Assembly: GCA_030631915.1 (NCBI GenBank)
Contig: DAOVKF010000010.1
Span: 1 to 20,524, forward strand
From: Candidatus Omnitrophota bacterium
Lineage (GTDB): Bacteria > Omnitrophota > Gorgyraeia > Tantalellales > Tantalellaceae
DNA length: 20,524 nt
Direction of reading: 5' to 3'
Position numbers and translations under genes: made by a program. The notes below the pieces were generated by a model. That model did no database searches. It had not been told where the DNA came from and saw nothing but the letters and a program-made list of their open reading frames with translations. This document shows, piece by piece, positions 1 through 12,000 of the stretch (positions within the stretch are counted from its first letter, which is position 1; each line of letters starts with the position of its first letter).

Positions 1-3000
1 CCGCCCGGGCCAGCCGGTCCGCGTTCTCCGCGCATAAACCGCCCTGGGCCACAGCCGCTTCCGCCCGGGCCAGGGCGCGCGTATTCTCATCTATGTTCTG
101 TAATATCCCGTTATAAAGATCCCTTAACCCGGACTTTTCTTCATCCGGGACCATAAACTTATCCGAAAAGGCCTGTGTCAGCGTACCTGTCGCTTCCCGC
201 GCCGCCATTGCCTGGAAGATCAGCGCCTCTTTCATGACGGTGTGATACGCCGCGGCGTCCATGGAGGCCTGCTGCGACTCTTTCATGTCAGTCAAACGGC
301 CGGCAGCCTTTGACAGTTTGTGACATCCGGCCATCATCCGTTCAAGCACGTCCTCAGTGGTCGTCTGACCCTCTTCCCCCCCGGCGGCCGGGAACATATC
401 TTCCATCATATCGGCAATGCCCTTAACCCGCGCCACACGTTCCTCTGCCATCCCGAGTATCGATGCCTGCGCGTTATACTCGCCCGCGAGAACTGCCGTC
501 ACAGCGCCTTTTATGTCATCTTCTATCCCCTCGATATGAACAGCCGCGCCTGTGACCAGGGTCTTCACGGTCTCAGCGCAGACGTCCAGCCGAAGCGCGT
601 CCTCTCCCTGATCAAGAACGTCGTCGATATCCAGAAAGATATTGATAAGATCTCTTCCCCCGATACCCAGATCCGTGAACACGGCGTCCTTATCCGTCAA
701 CAGTTTTCTGCCTGAATCAAGTATGCCCGGATATTCCCCGTGCAGGATACCGTGATCCAGTGCGTTCGCATTCGCCGGGTCGGTTATGCCGGCGATATCA
801 TATACCATCTCAGCCCTGGTCATGGCGCGGGTCTCGACGGCTGACAGGTAGGAAAGAAGCGTCCCCGTAGTATAGGCGCCAGGCATAAAGGTCTCGCAGG
901 CCATCCACACGAACTCGAAATCCTCCAGCATATCGCTGTCCGCTGCCATGAGTTCCCTGACCCGGGCGGCCCTGACGAACATGTCCACGACCTCTTTCTC
1001 CGTTATGGTCCCGGTAAACAGCGCATCCACAAGATCACTGATATCCTCCCATTCCGCTTCCCTTCCCATAAATACGCTGTAGAGCTTGAGCATGAACAGA
1101 CCTTCTGTCATCTGCTGCCCGCAAAATTCCTCTGAAGTGAACATCTCCGCCGCCAGGTTTACCCTGTCAACATGATCGGCCCCGTCCGCGTCCAGCAGTT
1201 TCTCCAGAGCGGCCTTCATCTCTTCCCGGGCAGGTGTCCTTTCAAAACAGGCGTCATAAAGCCCGTAGATGAACTCTATGTCTTTTTCCATCGCTTTGAG
1301 GCTTATGGCCTGAGCGGAAAGCATTTTAGCGCCGTCCACCACTTCATCCATACGCGTTATCGCGTAGAGGGACCCGATAGTTTCCTCATCCGAATCCGGC
1401 GTCCGGATACCCGCCATACCGGACTTCATGAGTTCCAGTCTTATGCGGGATACAATATCCTGAATATCCCCGCGCGTTCCGATCAACCCTGTATCGTATG
1501 ACTTTATGACCGTATTTTCAGAATATCCCGCTTTAAGGGCTTTCACCTGCGACAGGTATGCAAACACCTCGTATTCGATGTTTTCCGCCAGAGTCAACAG
1601 CGACTCTTTTATCCGGACGTCATCGATCATGCTCACCAGATCAAGGTACCCCTCAGCTTTACCTTGCAGCGCGTTCACTCTGGAAACAGCGGTTTGCGCC
1701 TGAATTTCCGCGTTCTTCAGCTCTTCCGCGAAAGACGTCAGCCCGGCGAGCTCCGTCAACGCGGATGAATAAACTCCTTCCACTGAAGCGATCTCATCCG
1801 GCGTGCCTGTTGAGAACACGCTTGCCCGGATGGCCTCACACGTGAGAAGCAGACCCTCCGCGACTTCCACCAGATTCTTCGCCCTGGATGCCCGGCTGGC
1901 GGAAACAGCTCCCGCGTTCATATCCTCAATGGTCCGCGCATACTCCTCGATCATCTCGATATCAGTAAGTTCTTTTTCCGGTTTTAAACCATATTCATCC
2001 ATTACGCTGGAATAGATACCCGTGAACCTTTCCCATCCAGCGTTCACGCCCTGCTCGATCTCGTCTATCCTCACGTCTTCCGGTTCCATCAGTCCGATCA
2101 TGTCCAGGGCAAAAGCCCGGATCTCCGCCATTGCCTTTCTTAACGCTTCTATCACGCCCACATATGCCAGGGCTTCCCCGGCATACTGTGTCGAATAGAC
2201 ACAGGACAGGATCTCCGCGGCCTGGTCCGCCTGTGCTCCCATTACATCCGCGGGATCGATCCCCATCATGTCATAAAGGCCCAGGATATCCATGGCGTTT
2301 ACCGTTCCGTCATTATTTATGTCATACCTGTGAATACCGGTAACAGCCTGTGTGATGAGAATAAGGTCTTTTTCGTCCACCGAATTATCCTTATTAAGAT
2401 CCGCGGCAATGATCTCTTCGGCTTTGAAGCCCTTGGCGCAGGTCTCTATCACTTCATGCACGGCAAGGATGTCGTTCCCGTCGATGATACCGTCAAGGTT
2501 CACGTCCTGGCGGTATTTCATGGACCTTATAAGCAGGTCCTCATCCGCCTGGTCTATAACGCCGCTTTCGTCAACGTCCGCTCCCGTTATCCACCTCAAG
2601 GGTATCAGCGCGCCATGCACCTGCATGGTGCTTATCCTTTCGATATTCTGTCTTACCGCCGAATTGCCCGAGCCATCCACGGCAGTGAGGTCCTGCGTGG
2701 CGGCGATCGTCTTGAACTTTCCAAAGTCCGCGTTGTTGATAATGCCGTCATAATTCAGATCCACTTTGCGCAGCTCTTCCAGTGTCATGCCATGAACGTT
2801 CAAAATGTCATATGCCGCCCGCACCGCGTATATGTCGCTTGAATCGATACCGCCTTCAGTGACCTGAAGGTCAGCGTATGTCAGGTTAAGGTCACCGTTC
2901 ATATCCAGACGGATAAGCCCCTGGGACAGGGCTTCATCGGAACTCATGCCGCCGGTCTTGACTATATCCATCAGCAGATCATAGTCTTCCGCCGACAATT

Positions 3001-6000
3001 CCGCCACAGCCTTGTTCACAAAGTCATTATTCACGTCGCGCGCGTAAGCCAGGTTCTGCTGTATGGCCTGATAATCTTCCTCGTCAAGGACAACCAGCCC
3101 GCCCGAAGCCTGGTCCCTGACGATGTCCGAGGCAACAATATCGTCATCAGTGATAGTGTGCGCCAGTTTCTGGTAATATTCACCCAGTTCCAGAAAGGCG
3201 AGATCCGCTGAGTTTACCGCGCCGTCAGGCCCGGCTGAGAGATCGTCCTGATCTATCCTGCCGTCACCGTTCATGTCGATCGCGGCATATCCGGCTATAT
3301 CATAACCCGGAAAAGCGTTGTATGCCGCTGTAATATTTTCGAGATCCTTATCATCGACCACGCCGTCCCTGTTGACGTCATAATCGGCGTACCCATAGAC
3401 ATCGATGTCATACGGGCCGTAAGCCGCCCATTCACTGCCCGCCGCGGCTGCCAGCGCCGATTCATCCACGTCAAGATTGCCGTCACCGGCTGTATCAACG
3501 AACAGGTCCGGTTTCCCTGTTATGCCCAGACTCTCTCTCAAACCTTCCGCTTCAAGGGAATCGTTGAACCTGGCAAGATCGAACGTGCTTAACATCCCGT
3601 CGTTGTCGAAATCCGCGCTTTGCATAATAGTGAGGATATCGCCCAGATACATCCTGCCTGTCGTGTACTCACCGGCGGTCGTATAGATCCCTGCCGCATG
3701 GACCCCCGTCTCGAACACATCGAGCATGGCCTTCATCGCCAGGGCGCCGCGCATGTCAAACGCCACGGACCCGCCGTAAAGGTCAAGCGTCTCGAGATAC
3801 CCGGCAACATGGCCTATCCGCTCCTGATCAGAGCTGTTTATGGCCCCGTTCTCATTCACATCCAGTTTCTGCGGAACACCGGAATGATCCATATAGTCGG
3901 CATAAAGCACTTCATACATCGCGAGGTCGCGGGCGTCTATGACACCGTCGAGATCGACATCCGCCCACGACGTGGAATAACGTCCGTCCCAGACAGGGCG
4001 CAGCAGCAGGCTCTCCATCTCGTCTATATGGTCAAGGATATATCCGGCTTCGGAGGGATCCGCGCTCCATTCAACGTCAAGCTTGTCCTGAAGGAGCGGC
4101 AGTATCCAGTTAAAGATTATTTCATTCTGGCCAACGACCTTGCTTATATAGCTGAGGTCCAGGGCGCTGATCCTGCCGTCGCCGGAAACGTCATATGTTT
4201 TAAACTGTTCCGATACCGGGTTGTATCCGCTTATATCGTAAAACCTGTCAAGATCGGATCCATCGACCGTGTCCTGGCCCGTATTCCAGTCCTCAATACC
4301 GCTTATCGCAAGATCGGCCGTGGAAATATCTTCCAGGTCATATCCCAGGGTCATTTCCTGAAAAGCCTCCAGAGAGTCCCATGCCGAGAGATCCGCTCCG
4401 TTCACAACATCGTCACCGTTGATATCATATTTTGATAGCCTGACAGTCGTCTCATGTATCATGCTTTGATCCCTTTTATCCACCATGCCGTCACCTGTCA
4501 CGTCATATCGCCCGAGGAGTCCGGGATCCGTGCCGTCATACACCTCGAAACCGGTGCTGTATATCCCCATCTGAGCTGGAAGCGCGTAACCCACTCCCAG
4601 CTCCATAAACCGTTTGATATTCGCGGCTTTTGTGATATCCCCGGATGTAAAGAAGGCCTCTCCGCTGAAGCCCCTCGCTGGAACGGCTATTGTGGTGAAC
4701 ACACCGTCATATTCAGCCGCCGTGGAATACTCCGCGGTAAACATTTCCCAGTCTCCGTGATCTATGTTCCCGTCAAGATTAATATCCCGGTCCAGATACA
4801 GCCTGGCAAACGCGTCTTCCAGCATCCGCCAGTCCTGTTCGTCAACCACACCGTCGCTGCTGACATCGACGCGGTAATATTCCTCCGGCGCAAGAAGCCG
4901 GCCGTTCTCTATCCCCTGGATAACGGCGTTCATCTTATCCATATCAGCCTGATCCGCGTACATGTCACCTGTTATATCCACGCCCGCCATCCTGTTTATC
5001 GCGTATCTCAGTTGCGTCAGGTCATCCACGCTGACGATCCCGTCACCGTTGATGTCCGCTCTTTCCGCAGTGCCTTTACTGAGAACAGAGGCGTCATACA
5101 CATATCCCGCGTCTTCCACATACCCGTGGGGTTTGAGCAGCGTGTAATCCACCAGTATCGTCCTCGCGACCGTGCCGCCTCTGGCGCCGTATATCACGCC
5201 CGAGGTTGACTTCCCGGTATTGTCCCGCGCTTTACCGCCGTCAAACGGGAAATGCGCGGCAAGACCGGCTTCCGTGCCGGCAACGTCATACTTAAAAACG
5301 GTCCTGATCTCTTCCGGCGATAACGCCCGGTCAAATACGGCCAGTTCATCGATCGAACCCCTGAAATACTTCCCGCCGCCGGGATACCTGCCTATATACT
5401 CTATATCGTCCGTATCCGTATTGACCGTATCCGTCAGATGCTGGTAAAACTCGCCGTTCACGTACAGGTCCCTGCCGCCGGAATCCTGCACAAGGCACAA
5501 ATGGGTCCATGTGCCGACAGGCAGTTTATAAGTCGAGGTAGCCTGACCGGTTCTGTCCACCTGCAGGTATCCGCTGCCGGTGGTCTGGATCATAACCCCG
5601 TTATTCGGGATCCATTTGTTGTGTTCCCAAACACCCCCGTAGTCCCCGAATATGAACGACTCCTGATTCCTCGCGCAATTCACCCACATCGCTACCGCGT
5701 ACTCGCCGGCCTCACCTCTTTTTATGTAATCCATATCACTGAGTTCGATGTGATCATTGCCGTCAAAACCCATACAATCGGAGATTATATCTTTCTGCCG
5801 GGTCACTTTGCTGAACGCGCCGGGAATAAGTATCTCTTCAGCGCTGTCAGGATCGCCTGAGGCGTCTTTCAACGTGAAAAAGCCTTCAGGGTCGGCTGTA
5901 ACAATGAACACCCGGCCGCCCACCTCGATCTCACCGTCGTTCAGATACTCGCTCACCCTGGGATGCTCCTCGATAAGCCTTATCTCCTGGGTATACGGGC

Positions 6001-9000
6001 TGACCAGCACGTCATATGTATGCCCTTCGATATAGACCTTGTTAAGCACCGGGTTGCTGGTATATCTCTTCGACGAGTACACGATGTCCTGGAACGTTAT
6101 GCTCCCGTCATAATTTCTGACGACTTCATACGGGGTGCCTTCGATCTCGATAAGCTGGCCGAACAGCGTAACGCTGACCTTGTGTTTTTCCGTCAGGGTC
6201 ATGCGTCCGCTCCCGGGATCATACGCTATGCGGAAATCGCCGTGAACGATCGTGTCCGAAACGGCCTCGCGAAAATAGCCCTGCTGATCATCGAACGAAG
6301 ACAGGTCCACTTTCTGGTAACAGGAAGTGTTCACATCACACAGGTTATGATGGAGTGTGCCGTCATAGAGTTTCAGGGTCAATGCCTGGCGATAGGGGCC
6401 GAAATCCTCGTCCAGTGTTATATTCCCGTATTCATCGCTCCGCACTCCGCCTATGTCGAATATGCCGGAGGCGTCCAGATTTACCGGAACGGCCCTTTCA
6501 TAAAATACCTTTATGATATCCGGCATCATTCCATCCGGTGTTGAGCGATACACCGGATTACCGTTGGCATCCAGCTTATGCCATAACTTTTCAGTCCACA
6601 GCACCAGTTCCTCTTTTGCCGTGACCGGATCATACCGCGTCATAACCACCTGATAGTCCTCTTCCAGCTTTATCCTGCCGGTATCAAAATCACGGATAAC
6701 ATTGTATTCCCGGCCCCCGAGCCGGACCGTATGCCTGGTCTGCAGATAATACGGCCGATCCCCCTGGCTCATATCATTCTTGCTTATCACGCTCGTGGCC
6801 GTGACGCCTGTCGGAGTCACTTTTTCTATCTCGCGGAAAAGGAACGTCCCGTCAAAGTTGGGCTCTACTTCATACGTCCTGCCGTCGGCTTCTATCACCT
6901 GTCCGCACAGGTCGCTGCTGGATCTGTGGGTTTCCACCAGCCGCAGCCTGCCGGTAAACAGGTCTTCTTTTATGTCGTATATGACACCGCCGAGCATCAC
7001 TCTCATGTCTCCTTTCATGTTCGTGCGGGTCTCGGGGCCGCTCGTGAAGGTATATGTGCCGTCCCCGTGGTTCACTACGCTATAAGTTACGCCTTCCAGC
7101 TTTATCATCTGGTCTGAAAGCCTGCGGCTGACGTCCTCCTTATAGACAAACATGACCCGGCCCTCGTCTTCCCCCGAACCTTCGTATACCACGTAATCCC
7201 TGCCGTCGATCTCGATTGTCTGGCTCAGATTGTTCTCAGTGTTCTCTATGAGAATGATGACCTCTTCTTCACGCGTTACGGTCAATGTACCCGCTTTCCT
7301 GTCCCGGATCACATAATACAGTTTGTCGTTAAGCATGATCACCTCATCGGCGAGGTGTTCGCTCACCATGTAAGGCTCATTTACGTCATGCTTTTCCCGC
7401 AGCACGACCCTGCCCGACTCATCGATCAGCACATCCGCGATCACGCCGTCTACCACCACAAAATCCATACCCGTATAAGATCTGTAAATATTCCCCGGAT
7501 CGTCACGGAACACGAACTGCCCGGTATCCATAATATCCACGAACAACTCACTGCCGTTAAATCTGATCCTCTCGCCGCCGAAGTGCGCGGCCCTGTTCCC
7601 CCCGCGTCTGGCAAATATAAGCTCATTCTGCCTGGTGACCGCAAGGTCAACATATTCTTTGATCTCGCGGATACGCCATATATCGGTCGGATCCACGTCC
7701 TCGTCACTGTCCAGGCTGACATGATAACGCAGGGCCCGGGTCAGTATCTCTATGTCAAGCCGGCTGAATACCCCGTCGCCGTTAATATCAACGTTTCTCA
7801 TGGATTCAAACCCGGGTGTCTCCGCCGCCTCGGCCTCTATCATCTCAGTCCCCGCGATTAAAAGGTCTTCCATGTCCAGAAAGCCGTCAGAGTTCATATC
7901 CCCGTAATAACTCAGATAAGGATACCTGTTCAGGGAATGTTCGAATATCGCGATATCCTCGCTGTCAATAATACCGCTCTTGTCTATGTCCGCCCGGGAT
8001 ATCTTCTCCGGCGTGATCTCGAACATTTCACGGAACTCTTCTGACACCTGTATTTCCTGCATGCGGGTAAAGATAAGATTTTCAAGCCCTGTTCCCATGG
8101 CGGCGGCTGTAATGGGCACTGATACACCGAAATGGTCCGCCCATACTCGCCTTATCTCAAACGCATCCTGCAGGTCGGTTGCGTCCCTTCCGGTAAGGAA
8201 CCCGTTCTTATTGACATCGGCCGGCTGTAAAATATAAGGTTGAAGCACCTTTCCAAGGTCGATATCCCTCAGGATACTTTCCATCATCTCGACGTCAAAC
8301 TGGTTTGTCGCGTAATAAATATCATCGGGCTCAAAGGTAGTAGTGTACCCGCCTTCCAGAACCGCGGTATATACCCCGCTCTGGCTGTCATACCAGACCT
8401 GGTACTCCTGCCCCCTTGTGAGATCCCCTGCCGCGCCGGTCTCTATCAGCTCAAGTACGTGATCACCGTCCGCGCCGGTCAAAGCATACTTGTCATTCAG
8501 TAGCGTGACATACTGCAAGAGGTCGATGTCAGACGCGGACATCACGGCGTTGTACAGATCAGTGGCGTCTTTTACGTCAACCGCCGAATCCAGATTGATA
8601 TCCGCGGCCGATCCATAATCCTGTATGTTCTGGGGTGTTATAAACCTGGTCTTCTGAAGGTATATAAGCTTTTCAAGGCTGGTAACGTCGAACGCGTTGA
8701 CAGCGCCGTCACCGTTGACATCCCTGTAATATCCGGCGAACATGTCAAATGCCGTTATGTCAAAGGCGTCGACCTTCCCGTCCTCGTTGATGTCGCCATA
8801 CAGCTCTACCGCGTTGACGTATTTCGGATGCCGGAGCTGCATGCCCGTGGAAACCTCCAGCACAAAATTCTCATCCCCCAGCTGCAGCCGTTTGACCGCG
8901 CTGTCATCTATGCTGCTCCAGATGGTAGCGCCTTCCGGATCCGTGAACCCGAATATGCCGGGCGCGGTGGATACTGTAACGATATACTCCCCGCTCAACG

Positions 9001-12000
9001 TCTCTATGCCGCCCAGTTTGTCCGTGGAAATATTCTCTGTTTTCTCGGTAAGCGTAAGCCGGCCGGTAAGACCGCTTACCATGATCGAATAGTCAACACC
9101 GTTGATCCGGACCACGGGTTTGAGCGGGGGTGCCGCGCTCTCAAAACTGCTCAAATACGGCGGGCTGCCGATCTCGTCCCGGAACGTGAACGTATCGTCC
9201 CCGTTATCCGTCACGCAGTAATTTATCCCGTTCAACGTGATCATCTGATCGTAGATCGACACGCTTTCGAACTGTTCCCTGTCCAGATACACGTTCCCCA
9301 GTTGATCCGGTTTGATCTTGAACCTGATACCGTCTATCACAACGACCTCAGAGTCTCCTTCAAATCCGGACATGACAACTACCGTAGCGGCTGTCCCGGT
9401 ATCCCAGTAACGGAAAATATGCGGATGAACGGGGCTGTCATTTTCCATGACACGCACGTACATGGATGACCCGGGTTCGGTTTCTCCCTCAAGCGGGTCT
9501 ACCCTGAATATCTCAAGAACCTCGCCTATGGGGACCTCTTCACTTATGACGCCGACGGTATCACACAGGCATGGTTCACCGTCTATGAACATGAGTTCCA
9601 GCGTTTTATTATCATCCAGTGTAACCGCATATACATCCTCACCCGGGACCGGTTCAGCTTCATATTCGCGGCCTTCAAGCACTATCATGTGCTTCCCGTC
9701 ATCATACCTGTAGCGGTATATCCTGCCGTTAAGAGACATCTTGATGTCCGGCAGCGTCTCTGAAACGGGTATCAGGCTCATGGTGCTGTATTCGCCGCTG
9801 AACGTAATGGAATAAGCTGTATCACCGATTTTTACCCAGTACGGCCTGCGATCGGTTATCTCCCCTTCACTGCCCGTCACCTCGAACATGCCGTGCTCAG
9901 CGGTTTCCTCGAATATGTAATTCCTGCCGTTCAGGGTCAGGAGTCTTGCATCGGCGTTCACGGATACGGGTACATCTGACCGCGTGACTATATATTCGCC
10001 TGAACCGGCAGACACCCTGTAAGATACCCCCTCATCAAGCGTGACCATAAGACCGTCTTCCGTCTGGTTACAGGCATATGTGGACCAGCCGTCACTAAAA
10101 TAGATGTTCCCGCCGTCTTCCAGGATGGAATAGATCATGCCACCGACCATAACGGACCTGGTGTCGTCAGGCAGGATGGTCTTGCCGGTCTGCAGCCTGT
10201 CAAGGGCCAGAAATTCCTGAAGCTCGGCTTTCTCTATTACGTTATCCGCGTCACTGTCCAGGATCTGGTTATACCCTTTCTCGAAATAGATATTCTCGAT
10301 CTCAAGGCCGACGCCGTATCCGAACGGCATGCCGGCCGGCAATATACCTCTTGTAGCCGCGTTGCCGTCGCCGTTCAGGTCCCTGACCATAAGGGTGATA
10401 GTGTTAGTCCCTTCCCGGAGATATACTTCCGCGGTGCTCTTCTGGAAAGCCTCAAGAAAACTGTCTATGGTAAGACCGCCTGAAGCGCTGAGTTGCCCGT
10501 CAACGTATATGTTCAGTTCTATTACGTTCCCTTCCTCGCTAAACGGGTACGCGTTACGGGCGGATATGCCCAGTTCATACATGCCTCTTTCAGCGGCTTC
10601 GACGTCAAAAGAAAAGAGCTGGCCGACCGTATCCGTTTCCGGCGCCTTGTCCATCCGGAGATAACCGTTTTCCAGCGCCCATCCGGCCGGGGAAGTTGTA
10701 TATATATCGGTCACGGGCATCTCGGTCCTGAACCCGCCTATCGAGCGATAATATAACATCATGTCGCTGGAAGTCCCGAGATATTCCCTGCCTTCCGGAC
10801 TGAGGACCCATAAATAATCCGCCATATCCTTATCATCCAGCACGCCGTCCCTGTTGACGTCAGCCGCGTAATAGACGCCGGCCTCCCCTTGCGCCATCTC
10901 TTCAAGGAGCGCGAGGTCGGCCCCGCCGGTAACACCGTCTCCGTTGATGTCCTTCCTGCCCTCAGGAGTCATGCTTTCATAAAAGTCAATATCCGATTGG
11001 TCGACCTTCCCGTCGCCCGTAAGATCGACCCAGCCGCGGCAGTACGCGCCGATCGCCCAACCCATGTACGCTTCGTCTATGTCGCCGTACCTTCCGTCTC
11101 CGTTGATATCCACCGCTCCCGTAGTGCAGGACAACCTGCCTCTCCTGAAAGTGTTGGATATTGTATACGCCGCGCCGCTCCCGCCGCCGACAACTTCAAG
11201 TTCGGCTGTCTCAGGTATTGTTGTCACGAGCTCCACTTTACCGGAAGCGCCCAGCCGGACCGCCAGGCCCGGTAATTTGACCGAATCCATTGTCGCGCCG
11301 GCATACATCAGTTCCACGAACCCTGTATCCTGGTCATATACAACACTGTATCCTTCGGGAAGGTCCGTGGCAGAGACCAATTCTCCGCCGCGGATGACAA
11401 CCTCAGTGGTAAAACCGCCTGTGGAAAGGTATACGAACTGTGTCTTATCCACAATGTCCCTGTATCTGACGGTCACGCGCGCCAGGCGCTGTCCGCTCTC
11501 GTCAAGGACAATGACCTCCTGTTCGGGTATCTCTTGTGTGGCGATCAACGTCCCGTCAGCCTGTTCGATCTCCACCGTTCCCGTCATCGCGTCTATCCCT
11601 ATTATTGACGTCGAATAGGCGCCGCCGGCGTCCAGCACCATGTCATAGCGGATGGTCACTTCCGTGGAAGCGCTGATATCCTCGGCCAGCGATGATACCT
11701 CGAGCGGACTCACCGTATAAAAACGTATGCTGTCGCCTGCCACCGCGTATATGCCATGTGATATTTCTTCCAGTTCAAGACTGTCCATTGCGCGCATACT
11801 GAAACCCGCGGTCACGAACTTTTCGAGCCTGCGGATAAGATCGTCCGCTTCTACCGCTAAGCCGTCAACATATATCTCGAACGGCATGATGACGTCGCGC
11901 CCGCCGACAGTGATCCTGTTTTTATCCGTGTCGACCTTCTGCAGGACGCCGGAAAGCATGTCTTTGTATTCATCAGCGGTCCGGAACCTGATCACGTTAT

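Noticed and set aside
3620..5209. Long open frames on the plus strand (for example 3620-4435, 4454-5209, 8828-9469) that could look like genes
   Set aside because: They lie exactly antisense to the giant frame, overlap one another, and encode no recognisable domain. They are explained by the Asp/Gly/Asn/Val-rich codons of the real gene, whose complements contain few stops.
5174..5275. Possible gene boundary or degraded domain at the orphan LamG start
   Set aside because: The frame continues without a stop, and there is no ribosome-binding site plus start context or terminator. The segment fits the start-payload-body pattern seen in E-G.
10358..10381. DLNGDGNA as a further dockerin loop
   Set aside because: It has no acidic residue at position 12 and falls inside a CBM-like module between two beta strands, so it is better taken as a loop of that domain.
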